From an uncultured Vibrio sp. (GTDB taxonomy: Bacteria > Pseudomonadota > Gammaproteobacteria > Enterobacterales > Vibrionaceae), in assembly GCA_947504195.1 (NCBI GenBank), contig CANNGN010000001.1, positions 248,001-312,000 of the forward strand: a stretch of DNA of 64,000 nt, written 5' to 3'. Position numbers and translations under genes: made by a program. Positions 38,565 through 47,041 of this stretch are shown here, piece after piece; positions within the stretch are counted from its first letter, which is position 1; the number at the start of each line of letters is the position of its first letter. The notes under the pieces are model-generated. The model worked only from the letters and a program-made list of their open reading frames with translations. It made no database searches and was not told the DNA's origin.

Positions 38565-40136
38565 TTACAAAATACTCTTCGGGACCACAATTCGCGATTT
38601 CACTTTCAATCGCTTACCTAAATTGACTTCAGAATCAGGATTCCATTGCAGGGTAGTTTCCCATGCGTTTTCGGGTTGCATCTCAACTAACATGGACGCT
38701 TTCACTTTCGTTGCTATCGCTTGTGAAGGGATCACTGTAATGCTCTCGGTGTTTAGATTTGCGCTACGCGGGTCCATATTAAAGGTGCCGATAACGGTGA
38801 TATGGTCATCAATCACCATCGACTTGGCATGTAAACCAAAAATAGGCGTCGTGGTCAACTGGGTCTGCATCTCTTTTGACATCACCTTTTTTCGAATATG
38901 GGCATCGGGCTTAAATTCAAAAATGCGCACCCCAATTTCGAGCAAGGCTTTACGTTCTCTTTGATAACCGCTAAAGGCTTCTAAGTTATCGTTAGACGCC
39001 AAGCTATTGGTTAGGATTTTTACCTCAATCCCTTTTTCTATTAGCGCCTTTAATATCGACTTTCCGACATCGGTCACCACCAAGTAGGGCGTTTGTATGG
39101 TTACGGAGTCTTCGGCATGCTCAAGTAGCTCGATCAACCTCTGTGTCGAAAGCCCACTGCCGCCGAGAAAGGTTTTGCCATCATTTTTTCCCGGCACGTC
39201 GGAGACATATTCGACATTATCCAGCCAATGTAAATCGCCATCTTGTACCGCTTTTTTAAACGCCAGTGGCATCGCATTAATTTGCTCTCTAATTTCAGGA
39301 AGAAAGTTCTCAGGGTTACAGGCGTATTGATGCAAGCGCTCAAAGTTGGGTGGTGATTGTTGAGAATCTTCAACTTCTAACAGCTCGGGAACGGGAACGC
39401 TTAAACTGTCTTGCCAAAACTCTTCAAATGAATGCTCGATGGTCTTTGCAGTTTGGCCAAGAACCAACACATCTCGATCTCTGAAATTGTACTCATGGTC
39501 ATAGCCGAAATATTCATCGGCAACATTCCGTCCACCGGTAATGGAAACAAGGCTATCGACGGTAAAGGTTTTATTGTGCATCCTTTGGTTAAACGCATGA
39601 AAGTGAAGCGCTAGGTTCGTCAGCTTTTGGACGATATTTTTCCCTACATTGGCGAGTGGGTTGTAGATCTTAATCGAAATATTAGGATGAGCGTTGAGTG
39701 TTAATAGCTCGTCACCGCTCGCTTCTAGCATTATGTCATCGACCAATATACGGACCTTAACGCCACGTTCAGCCGCTCTAACCAAGTAGTCGATGGCCAA
39801 TAATCCAATATTATCGGTAGAAAAAATAAAGTACTGCACATCGATAGTGTTTTGAGCGTGTTCAGTTAACCATGCTCGGGTGAACATGGCCTCAGTTCCT
39901 TGCTCTAATACATAGACGCCAGTTTTGTTATCCTCAAGTTGGGACGAATACGGGGTCAGCAGTTCGGTAAAAGCGTTATTATTATCGAACGTAACTTCCT
40001 GACAAAAGTCCTCAGTGGTTTGTTCAATTCGTTCCGTTGGGGGAGAGCACGCTGAAATTAACAAAACGCTTGTGATGATAGTCAGTATTTTAATGCTGTG
40101 TCGTTTCAAACTTAGAAAACCTTGTCTTGTATGCAT
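38565..40136 (-). CDS. Phospholipase D-like lipoprotein
   Basis: About 523 aa from ATG 40134-40136, which gives a lipoprotein signal ending LLISAC. The open frame reaches 40250 through a His/Arg-repeat stretch that is the translation of the upstream hexanucleotide repeat and is probably not made. Two HKD motifs are visible: HNKTFTVDSLVSITGGRN and HAKSMVIDDHITVIGTFNMDPRS. The second catalytic region and VQYFIFSTDNIG resemble YmdC/ClsC-type cardiolipin synthases. An alternative is a secreted phosphodiesterase. Lipid anchoring suggests action at the envelope. Confidence 0.85.
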   Translation of the reverse strand: MHTRQGFLSLKRHSIKILTIITSVLLISACSPPTERIEQTTEDFCQEVTFDNNNAFTELLTPYSSQLEDNKTGVYVLEQGTEAMFTRAWLTEHAQNTIDVQYFIFSTDNIGLLAIDYLVRAAERGVKVRILVDDIMLEASGDELLTLNAHPNISIKIYNPLANVGKNIVQKLTNLALHFHAFNQRMHNKTFTVDSLVSITGGRNVADEYFGYDHEYNFRDRDVLVLGQTAKTIEHSFEEFWQDSLSVPVPELLEVEDSQQSPPNFERLHQYACNPENFLPEIREQINAMPLAFKKAVQDGDLHWLDNVEYVSDVPGKNDGKTFLGGSGLSTQRLIELLEHAEDSVTIQTPYLVVTDVGKSILKALIEKGIEVKILTNSLASNDNLEAFSGYQRERKALLEIGVRIFEFKPDAHIRKKVMSKEMQTQLTTTPIFGLHAKSMVIDDHITVIGTFNMDPRSANLNTESITVIPSQAIATKVKASMLVEMQPENAWETTLQWNPDSEVNLGKRLKVKSRIVVPKSIL

Positions 40137-40199
40137 AACGAAAACCAAACTCACTATTTTTATAATGATGACAATGCAAATATACTCGTTATCATCTTC

Positions 40200-40223
40200 A
40201 TGTCTATGTCTATGTCTATGTCT
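40200..40223. repeat. Hexanucleotide tandem repeat (ATGTCT)4
   Basis: Four exact copies of ATGTCT lie directly before the ribosome site (AGAAGGAG) of the glyoxalase-like gene and about 64 bp upstream of the phospholipase-D-like start on the other strand. Slippage could change spacing for either gene. Confidence 0.85.
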
Positions 40224-40237
40224 AGAAGGAGCACAAA

Positions 40238-40621
40238 TTGTTAAACTCAATTCATCATGTCGCGATAATTTGTTCGGATTATGAAAAGTCTAAGCACTTT
40301 TATACGTCGATTCTAGGGCTTAATGTTATTGCCGAGAACTATCGGGAAGCACGACAATCTTATAAACTCGATCTTGAATTACCCGATGGTACTCAAATAG
40401 AGCTATTCTCTTTTCCTCATCCACCTGAAAGGCTCAATCGACCTGAAGCATTGGGGTTAAGGCACTTGGCGTTTACTGTTGATTCGATTGAGGAAATGAC
40501 AAGATTTCTAATATCCAAGGGCGTATCTGTCGAACCCATTAGGGTTGATGAATTCACAAATAATCGATTTACATTCTTTCGTGACCCTGATGGATTGCCA
40601 ATAGAGATAGTGAGCTCTTAG
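40238..40621 (+). CDS. VOC-family (glyoxalase I-like) protein YaeR/GloA2
   Basis: 127-aa metal-dependent vicinal-oxygen-chelate fold, two beta-alpha-beta-beta-beta modules. HHVAIICSDYEKSKHFYTSILGL, ELFSFPHPPERLNRPEALGLRHLAF and FTFFRDPDGLPIEIV match the E. coli YaeR (GloA2) family block for block. His and Glu metal ligands are present. The substrate is not established. TTG start at 40238 with AGAAGGAG upstream, so poor initiation codon but strong ribosome site. Confidence 0.87.
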   Translation: MLNSIHHVAIICSDYEKSKHFYTSILGLNVIAENYREARQSYKLDLELPDGTQIELFSFPHPPERLNRPEALGLRHLAFTVDSIEEMTRFLISKGVSVEPIRVDEFTNNRFTFFRDPDGLPIEIVSS

Positions 40622-40711
40622 TTCTAACCGGTTCGTTCGACGATTACCATTATGCGTTGTATGCTGCGGCGAGCTGCATTCTTCACTGGTGATAATAGAG
40701 GTGTAATTAGT

Positions 40712-41206
40712 ATGGCAAGATTAATTTTAGTTTGTGGTCCAACAGGCGTGGGTAAAACGACGTATTCACTTTCTCTCGCAGAAGAAATTAAGGGCATACG
40801 GTTTTCGATTGATCCTTGGATGCAGACTCTGTTTTCCAAAGACATGATAGAGCTTGATTTTGAATGGATGATGGAACGAGTAAACCGTTGTTCAGACCAG
40901 ATTTGGCAAGTCAGTGAGCAAATCTTAGCGCTCGATGGCAATGTCATTTTAGACCTTGGCTTTACTACCAAAGCACAAAGAGACATATTTGCCGATAGAG
41001 CAAGGCAGCTAAATATCGACCCCGAGATACATTATTTAAACGCTTCCAGCGAGACACGAAAGCAACGAGTCCATAAACGCAATACCGAAAAAGATCCATC
41101 GGTATACGCTTTTGAAGTGACAGATATGATGTTTGAATTTATGGAGCCAAGGTTTGAGGCTCCAGGTGAAGAAGAACTTAAATTTGGCCGAACTGTTAGC
41201 ACATAA
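40712..41206 (+). CDS. AAA-family P-loop kinase-like protein
   Basis: 164 aa from ATG 40712 (GAGGTG eight bases upstream; the frame extends to 40652 but those residues are unlikely). Walker A is LILVCGPTGVGKTTYS at the very N-terminus. FSIDPWMQTLF and VILDLGFTTKAQRD fit the AAA_33/zeta-toxin-like kinase group that phosphorylates small molecules. The substrate is unknown. No antitoxin gene is beside it. Confidence 0.75.
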   Translation: MARLILVCGPTGVGKTTYSLSLAEEIKGIRFSIDPWMQTLFSKDMIELDFEWMMERVNRCSDQIWQVSEQILALDGNVILDLGFTTKAQRDIFADRARQLNIDPEIHYLNASSETRKQRVHKRNTEKDPSVYAFEVTDMMFEFMEPRFEAPGEEELKFGRTVST

Positions 41207-41328
41207 GGCGATAATAAAAGTCGTCAACGCTATGGTTATTAAACCGACAATGTTTGGTAAGTGGTGTTATTGAACTTCGCTTACAGATCCGTGTCTTAAT
41301 CGAATAAATTTAAAATTGGAGAGGCAGA

Positions 41329-41532
41329 ATGAGTAAGCATTTATTGTCGGTTTTTGCGGTATTGGTTGTTGCAGGGTGCAGTAATGAACAATTATATAAG
41401 GCCGGTCAAGATTACCAAAGAAGCCAATGTCTAGCAGACGCTTCGTCTGGACAGCACCGAAGCGATTGTGTCAATTCTGAAGATATCAGCTTTAAAGAAT
41501 ATAGTCGCGAGCGTTCAGACAGCATTCATTAA
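41329..41532 (+). CDS. Small lipoprotein of unknown function
   Basis: 67 aa with a lipobox (LVVAGC) and a short polar mature part with two further cysteines (SQCLADA and SDCVNSE). Resembles small Vibrio lipoproteins without assigned function. GGAGAGG precedes the ATG. Its stop overlaps the convergent EamA gene's stop by 4 bp. Confidence 0.65.
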   Translation: MSKHLLSVFAVLVVAGCSNEQLYKAGQDYQRSQCLADASSGQHRSDCVNSEDISFKEYSRERSDSIH

Positions 41533-42440
41533 CTCGTGGTGCTTGGAGACGATTCTTTTGGTTCTGATGGCGTTCTCTCTTGACTCAAAATGACGCCAAA
41601 AAAGATCACCCCAATCGTAATCCATTGTATGGTCCCTAAACGCTCGCCCAGTAGTAGCATCGAGAAGATCAACGTAAAGGCCGGAAGTAAGCTGACATAA
41701 CCTGCTGAAGTAGAAGCTTTAATGTAAGAAAGCGAATAGTTATACAAGCCATAGCCACCCAGAGATACGATCAAACCTAAATAGATGATGCTACCAACCG
41801 CGTTACTTGATACCTGACTTGGCCAGTCTGATGCCAATGCCAGCGGCAAGAAGAAAATCGTACCGGCAAAGCTTTGAAGTGCGGTTAAAAAAAATGCCGA
41901 ATATCGTTGGGTTAAGTGCTTAATGAGTAGGGTATAACCCACCGCCATCACCATCGCACCAAACTCAAGTAAATTGCCCAGTATTGGGTTAGGGGCTTGT
42001 TCACTTTCTGTCCCGCTTAGAGTCATCCACACCACACCAAGAACGGCAATAAGCAATCCAACCCATTGTCGTGGCGTGTTACGTTCTTTCAAAAGAAAAT
42101 ATGCCGCCACAGCCACCATCAAGGGCAACATAGCCGTTACCATTCCAGCTTGACCTGCACTGGTGTAACGCATCGCTTGAGCTTCGAAAATAAAATAGAA
42201 ACAGGGTTCAAATAGGGCCATTCCCACCAACAATTTCCAGTCACCAGCTTGATAGTCGATTTTGTGATTAATCCATTTCCAGATAATCAGAAACGTCAGT
42301 GAACCCAAGACCATTCGAGAAAAGATCACTATCATTGGTGCGACTTCGCTTACCGCGACTTTTAAAGCAATAAACGACGTTGCCCAGATAACAACCGCGG
42401 CAAATACCGCCAAATGGGCTTTAAATATTTCTCGATTCAT
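41529..42440 (-). CDS. EamA/DMT-family transporter
   Basis: 303 aa with ten predicted helices in two EamA halves (FAAVVIWATSFIALKVAVSEVAPM; GNLLEFGAMVMAVGYTLLIKHLTQR). Drug/metabolite exporter superfamily; substrate unknown, typically amino acids, nucleotides or small drugs. Monocistronic. Confidence 0.88.
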   Translation of the reverse strand: MNREIFKAHLAVFAAVVIWATSFIALKVAVSEVAPMIVIFSRMVLGSLTFLIIWKWINHKIDYQAGDWKLLVGMALFEPCFYFIFEAQAMRYTSAGQAGMVTAMLPLMVAVAAYFLLKERNTPRQWVGLLIAVLGVVWMTLSGTESEQAPNPILGNLLEFGAMVMAVGYTLLIKHLTQRYSAFFLTALQSFAGTIFFLPLALASDWPSQVSSNAVGSIIYLGLIVSLGGYGLYNYSLSYIKASTSAGYVSLLPAFTLIFSMLLLGERLGTIQWITIGVIFFGVILSQERTPSEPKESSPSTTS

Positions 42441-42745
42441 AAGGGTTCCAAGAGGAGTGAAACGTGGTAACCAAGATAGCGCTCAAAGGTGATCATAGCG
42501 GACGACATGGTAAGTAATAACTTATGATGCCTAAAATTCTATTGGGTTACAAACAATGGTTTACGGCTTTTTAAAAGTCACCCTCAATGACGGAAGTCAC
42601 GAAAGCAACCTGAAAAGCAGCAGTATGTCTCAGCTTGAAATAGAGCAATATGATCCGAGTCCAAAATGACAATGTTGTCATACTTGTTGCGATTTCGATG
42701 GGTCAAATGAGATACTTTATTTCTCTTATCAAGGTCTCCCATTCG
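42441..42745. promoter_or_regulatory. Intergenic region with CusR-like box before the two-component operon
   Basis: At 42664-42683 lies AAATGACAATGTTGTCATAC, containing the 16-bp palindrome ATGACAATGTTGTCAT. This matches the E. coli CusR box (AAAATGACAA-N2-TTGTCATTTT) at every conserved position but the last arm bases. TACTTT at 42711-42716 could be a -10 element, putting the box centre near -50, as in CusR promoters. A 37-codon reading frame (42556-42669) is also present but has no other support. Confidence 0.7.
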
Positions 42746-43429
42746 ATGAAAATATTACTTGTTGAAGATGAACAGAAAATTGCTGATTTTGTTTGCGAAG
42801 GTTTGCAGACTAAGCATTTCACGGTCACTCATTGTTCAGATGGCAACCGAGGCTATGAAGTCGCGAAAGAAAATCGACACGATGTTATTGTTCTCGATAT
42901 CATGCTTCCCGGTCGCGATGGTCTGAATATCCTCCACTCTCTTCGACAACAAGGTATCGATACTCCGATTATTTTACTCACCGCTCGTAACGAACTAGGC
43001 GACCGGATTAAAGGCTTAGAGTTAGGCGCCGACGATTACTTGGCGAAACCGTTTTATGTGGAAGAGTTGAATGCTCGTCTTCATGCCTTGCTTAGGAGAC
43101 ACGAAGGAACACAGCAACACATGGTTGAGGTGGGGGCGTTGCAGCTTGATTGCATTCATCGCAACATTCATTGCCATGGACAATCTGTGGATCTGACCAG
43201 TCGGGAGTTTAGTTTGCTTGAGTACTTAATGCGTTCGCCAAATCAAATATTCACACGAGGACAATTGTTGGAGCATGTTTGGGGCTACGATTTTGATCCC
43301 TGTACCAATGTTGTTGATGTGTGCATTAAACGGATTCGCCGAAAACTGGCCTCTTTGGAGAGTGCCGGGAAAATGGTTGGCGCGATAGAATCGGTACGTG
43401 GTACTGGCTACCGTTTAAGCCCTCGTTGA
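42746..43429 (+). CDS. OmpR-family response regulator, CusR-like
   Basis: 227 aa from ATG 42746; the open frame extends upstream to 42650 through the promoter region and is rejected. Receiver domain with D51 (VIVLDIMLPGRDG) and the K in DDYLAKPFYVEEL, then a winged helix C-terminal domain (DLTSREFSLLEYLMRSPNQIFTR, IRRKL, VRGTGYRL). Sequence and the adjacent CusR-type palindrome place it near the CusR/CopR metal-response regulators, though the inducing signal is not shown. It is 9 bp before the kinase gene. Confidence 0.9.
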   Translation: MKILLVEDEQKIADFVCEGLQTKHFTVTHCSDGNRGYEVAKENRHDVIVLDIMLPGRDGLNILHSLRQQGIDTPIILLTARNELGDRIKGLELGADDYLAKPFYVEELNARLHALLRRHEGTQQHMVEVGALQLDCIHRNIHCHGQSVDLTSREFSLLEYLMRSPNQIFTRGQLLEHVWGYDFDPCTNVVDVCIKRIRRKLASLESAGKMVGAIESVRGTGYRLSPR

Positions 43430-43438
43430 GGAAGTAAC

Positions 43439-44869
43439 ATGTATTTTCGTACTCGGATCTTTGCTATCTCGATTCTAACGGTGAGTGTCGTGCTTGCGGT
43501 TGTGATTACGTTTGGGTGGTCTCGAATTATGAAGGTTGAGCTCGATCATCTCGATTCTCGCCTGTGTATGGAAGCTAAGCGAGTCATGCCAACTACGGGT
43601 GACCAGTATTCTCCGATTAACGTTACTCAATTAAGTGGTCACGATGTTCAGGGTGGCAAACTGATTGATGACTTGGTGGATAAATTAAGAGTCAATCTAC
43701 CGAATGAGTTGATGGTATTTGTTGAATCCAATGACCATCATATTCTAACCAAATCAGACAATGCGGATATACAAACGTTTACAAATAGGTTTGATTGGGA
43801 AAACGTTGATTCAATAGAGTCAACCACGTCAAATAACACTCATCTTCCATGTCAGTTTATTTTCTTCGAACATCAGCAGAATGAATGGCGAGCCAGTTCA
43901 TTTACTATTTCGGGTATACAAAGTGTGATCGCTGTTGATATTTCGGCCACGACCAGAGAGTTAAAAAGCACGGTAAAATCCGCGCTAATCGTTATTGTAC
44001 CTTTCTCTCTGATACTGAGTATCCTTGGCGCAGGGTTTATTGCCACTAATTCCATTCGGCCAGTGAAGCGCTTGCATAAATCTATGGATAAGGTGACCCA
44101 GAAAGATCTGAGTCATCGTTTATCTACTCACAAAGAAGATAAGGAATTTAAAGCACTAATTGATACCTATAATGAGATGTTAAATCGATTAGAAAACAGC
44201 TTTCAACAATCCTCGAGATTTACCGCCGATGCGGCTCATGAATTAAAAACGCCACTTACGATTTTAAGAGGAAAACTAGAGCAAGCGGTGATTAGTGAAG
44301 ACTTAGCGCAAGTCGATCTTAGCGCCATTCTCGATGAAGTCGGACATCTTTCCGCGATAACTCGAAAACTACTGCTTCTTTCTCAAGCCGATTCTGGCTC
44401 GCTGGCACTTCATCTTGAGTCGATAAATATCACCGATTTACTCGATGAGTTAACCGCTGATATGGAGCTATTATCGGATGATTTAGTGTTGAAATGTACG
44501 ATTGAACGAGAGCTGACTCTTAAAGGTGATGTGGTGTTACTAAGACAGCTCCTCAATAACCTGCTGGTGAATGTGATGCATTATAGTCTTCACGATAAAG
44601 GCGTCACTATTCAAGCCAAGCAGTCTGAAACGACAATTGATGTGCTGATCATCAATGCGTGCAAGCCCATTTCTAATCAGACTCGAAGCCGACTATTTGA
44701 ACGCTTTTTCCGAGGAGAACCTGACTACACACAAGGTATCTCTGGTAGTGGTTTGGGTTTAGGTTTGGCTCGCGAAATTGCGCGTGCCCATGGCGGTTCT
44801 CTCACCATTGAACCCTGCGATCAAGAGACGTTTTCTATCCGTTTAGTTCTGCAAAAACACAACGCTTAA
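43439..44869 (+). CDS. Membrane sensor histidine kinase
   Basis: 476 aa. TM1 at about 8-28, a periplasmic domain (about 29-175), TM2 at about 185-205, HAMP, dimerisation/phosphoacceptor H267 in DAAHELKTPLTILRGKLEQ, and the ATPase domain ending in the G-box GSGLGLGLAREIARAHGG. The N-box is NNLLVNVMHYS. Domain order matches heavy-metal (CusS-type) sensors, but the periplasmic part lacks a clear His-rich copper site. Operon partner of the upstream regulator. Confidence 0.9.
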   Translation: MYFRTRIFAISILTVSVVLAVVITFGWSRIMKVELDHLDSRLCMEAKRVMPTTGDQYSPINVTQLSGHDVQGGKLIDDLVDKLRVNLPNELMVFVESNDHHILTKSDNADIQTFTNRFDWENVDSIESTTSNNTHLPCQFIFFEHQQNEWRASSFTISGIQSVIAVDISATTRELKSTVKSALIVIVPFSLILSILGAGFIATNSIRPVKRLHKSMDKVTQKDLSHRLSTHKEDKEFKALIDTYNEMLNRLENSFQQSSRFTADAAHELKTPLTILRGKLEQAVISEDLAQVDLSAILDEVGHLSAITRKLLLLSQADSGSLALHLESINITDLLDELTADMELLSDDLVLKCTIERELTLKGDVVLLRQLLNNLLVNVMHYSLHDKGVTIQAKQSETTIDVLIINACKPISNQTRSRLFERFFRGEPDYTQGISGSGLGLGLAREIARAHGGSLTIEPCDQETFSIRLVLQKHNA

Positions 44870-44878
44870 TATCGTTAA

Positions 44879-44894
44879 ATGACAGCATTGTCAT
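44879..44894. promoter_or_regulatory. CusR-like box before the efflux operon
   Basis: ATGACAGCATTGTCAT differs from the box upstream of the regulator gene (ATGACAATGTTGTCAT) only in the central bases. It lies 75-90 bp before the PEBP-like gene and 10 bp after the kinase stop. This points to autoregulation plus control of the efflux operon by the same regulator. Confidence 0.65.
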
Positions 44895-44920
44895 CCTTCT
44901 CAGAAGCCCACTGTATAGAC

Positions 44921-44949
44921 TTAAGGTAACGCTTACATTGTTACCTTAA
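44921..44949. promoter_or_regulatory. Perfect 10-bp inverted repeat in the efflux operon leader
   Basis: TTAAGGTAAC-N9-GTTACCTTAA lies just after a possible -10 (TATAGA at 44914-44919) and 20 bp before the PEBP start. It could be an operator for a second regulator or an RNA hairpin masking the ribosome site. No T-run follows, so it is not a standard terminator. Confidence 0.55.
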
Positions 44950-44968
44950 TCACTATGGACACTGGGTT

Positions 44969-45775
44969 ATGAATCGTAAAATCATTGTTTCTATCGCAAG
45001 TATGATACTGCTTGTTTCGTCGTCAGTAACCGCCGATGCTTCACTTGAACTGACCAGTTCAGCCTTTTCCGATGGTGATTCGCTACCGATCTCCTTTACA
45101 TGTGAAGGAGAGGGGATTTCTCCACCATTAAGTTGGAGGGGGGTGCCAGAAGGGGCGCAGTCTTTGGTTGTGATCATGGACCATCAACCACAGTTCAACC
45201 CAGACCCACAGTTAAAACCGGAACCGAGACCTGAACCCAAACCAAAGTCGGAACTAAATCAAGGCACTAAACCGATGCAAGTTGGGGATGGAATGCCGCC
45301 ACCGCCACCAAATTCGAACAAGCCGGAAGGACTTCGTTGGTACTGGACGATGTACAATATTCCCACGGATGTATCTGGTGTTGATGCTGGGAAGTCAGTT
45401 GGGATTCTAGGTAGCAATGTGGTCACTGAAGGTAACGAATACGCCTCACCTTGCTCAAAAGGCCCAGGTCCAAAAAAGTATACCTTTCACCTTTATGCCC
45501 TGTCAGACTCATTGGCAATCCCTCATTCTGAACCCGTTTCAGAAGCCACACTTAGAAAGCACATGAGTGGCATTGTTCTGGATTCGGACTCTCTAACGGT
45601 CAGTTTTACACGAAGCTGCCGCTCTCCATCAAACATGCTCGACCAACCTCGACGTCAGCCGATAGATTCAGAGAAAGATCACAGCGCTGGGCAAGCAAAA
45701 CATCAACGTCCTTCACCTTCAGAGTTACCGTTATGTTCACAAGTTGAAAAAATATCCGTGTTCTCACCAATTTAA
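44969..45775 (+). CDS. Secreted PEBP-like (YbhB/YbcL) protein with proline-rich insertion
   Basis: 268 aa with a signal peptide (VSIASMILLVSSSVTADA). The phosphatidylethanolamine-binding-protein fold is marked by FTCEGEGISPPLSWRGVPEG, WYWTMYNIP, and GPGPKKYTFHLYAL. Between the first and second blocks is an insertion of about 45 residues rich in P, E and K (KPEPRPEPKPKSE, then a run of five prolines), and about 50 polar residues follow the usual end. YbhB-type proteins are normally 160-180 aa. It is first in the operon with macA-like, macB-like and outer-membrane genes, which suggests a periplasmic accessory, perhaps a ligand carrier for the pump (inferred). Confidence 0.85.
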   Translation: MNRKIIVSIASMILLVSSSVTADASLELTSSAFSDGDSLPISFTCEGEGISPPLSWRGVPEGAQSLVVIMDHQPQFNPDPQLKPEPRPEPKPKSELNQGTKPMQVGDGMPPPPPNSNKPEGLRWYWTMYNIPTDVSGVDAGKSVGILGSNVVTEGNEYASPCSKGPGPKKYTFHLYALSDSLAIPHSEPVSEATLRKHMSGIVLDSDSLTVSFTRSCRSPSNMLDQPRRQPIDSEKDHSAGQAKHQRPSPSELPLCSQVEKISVFSPI

Positions 45776-45808
45776 GCCAAATAACCGACAAAAACCTGAG
45801 AGATTAAG

Positions 45809-47038
45809 ATGAAGAATAAACGTTCTAAAGTTGTGATATTGCTCCTTGTCTTCGGCAGTATTGCGGCCGGTATTACCTATAAATACAGCGTGGCAGGAGA
45901 AGATCATCCGGTGTATACCACTGATATTGTTTCACGAGGCAACATTGAAAATGTGGTACTAACCAACGGCGTGTTATACCCGTCAAAATTGGTGAGTGTG
46001 GGTTCTCAGGTCTCTGGTCTAATAGAGAGCATTCATGTTCAACTCGGCGAACAAGTAAAAGCAGGTGACTTGATTGCGCAAATCGATAATCTGACGCAAC
46101 AAAATGCATTAAGAGAAGCTAAGGCATCCCTGAAGAGTAATAGTGCGCAATATCAGGCAAAGCAGGCTCAGATAAAAGATGCATTATCTGAATTTAAACG
46201 TAAGAAAAAGATGTTGAAAGATGGCGCGACGTCGCAATCGGATTACGACACTGCGGAGCTCGTATTGTCGGTCTATCAAGCAGAGTTGGAGCAGCTCGAC
46301 GCTGAGAAAGAGAAGTCGATTATTAGTGTCGATAATGCGGAGTTGGAGCTTGGTTATACCACGATTGCCTCTCCCATTGATGGCACCGTGATTTATGTCT
46401 CGGTTGAAGAGGGGCAAACCGTAAACAACAACCAAGGCACACCGAATATTATCGAGCTCGCGCAGTTGGATGTTATGACGATTAAGGCACAGGTGTCTGA
46501 AGCAGACATCATTCGTATTCGGGCAGGGCAGGAAGTTTACTTCACAATATTGGGCGCAACGGGAACGAAATTTCGTGGCACATTGCGCGCCATTGAACCA
46601 GGGCCAACATTGCTCACGGGCGATGATAGCGATCTGATGATTGGTGATGAAGAAGCCATTTACTATAACGCTCTGTTTGATGTTGAAAACCCGGAAAACC
46701 TGCTGCGTATCGGAATGACCGCTCAAGTCTCAATTGTGTTAGATAGCGCAAAGGATGCTTTACTAGTTCCGTCGCAAATCTTGCTCAAGAAGCACGGACC
46801 AAATTCATCTTATCAAGTCAAAGTGAAAAACGGATCGACCGTTGAATACCGTGATGTTGAAGTCGGGATCAACAATAAAATTTATGCTCAAGTTCTATCG
46901 GGTCTTAAAGCAGGTGAAGAGATTGTAGTCGGTGAAGCAAGCGGCCGCAGTATTCAGACTTCTGGATTATCAATGATTAGCGCTCAGCAAGGCGGTATGC
47001 CAAGGCAAGGTGGTCCTCGTCCTGGCGGGGGGCGATAG
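45809..47038 (+). CDS. macA: MacA-like periplasmic adaptor protein
   Basis: 409-aa membrane-fusion protein with an N-terminal signal anchor (KVVILLLVFGSIAAGITYKY). Biotinyl-lipoyl halves GSQVSGLIESIHVQLGEQV and TIASPIDGTVIYVSVEEGQ frame a coiled-coil hairpin (about residues 95-165); beta-barrel and membrane-proximal domains follow, then a Gly/Arg/Pro-rich tail (QGGPRPGGGR). It links the MacB transporter to an outer-membrane channel. 3 bp separate it from the macB-like gene. Confidence 0.9.
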   Translation: MKNKRSKVVILLLVFGSIAAGITYKYSVAGEDHPVYTTDIVSRGNIENVVLTNGVLYPSKLVSVGSQVSGLIESIHVQLGEQVKAGDLIAQIDNLTQQNALREAKASLKSNSAQYQAKQAQIKDALSEFKRKKKMLKDGATSQSDYDTAELVLSVYQAELEQLDAEKEKSIISVDNAELELGYTTIASPIDGTVIYVSVEEGQTVNNNQGTPNIIELAQLDVMTIKAQVSEADIIRIRAGQEVYFTILGATGTKFRGTLRAIEPGPTLLTGDDSDLMIGDEEAIYYNALFDVENPENLLRIGMTAQVSIVLDSAKDALLVPSQILLKKHGPNSSYQVKVKNGSTVEYRDVEVGINNKIYAQVLSGLKAGEEIVVGEASGRSIQTSGLSMISAQQGGMPRQGGPRPGGGR

Positions 47039-47041
47039 GTT

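Noticed and set aside
40137..40250. N-terminal extension of the phospholipase-D-like protein with a His/Arg repeat
   Set aside because: It is the translation of the (ATGTCT)4 DNA repeat; the ATG at 40134-40136 yields a proper lipoprotein signal.
42556..42669. 37-codon open frame ending inside the CusR-like box
   Set aside because: No recognised product, and overlap with an obvious operator; probably chance.
46184..46726. 180-aa open frame antisense to the macA-like gene
   Set aside because: It lies entirely inside a well-supported gene, and its product has low-complexity, unfamily-like composition.
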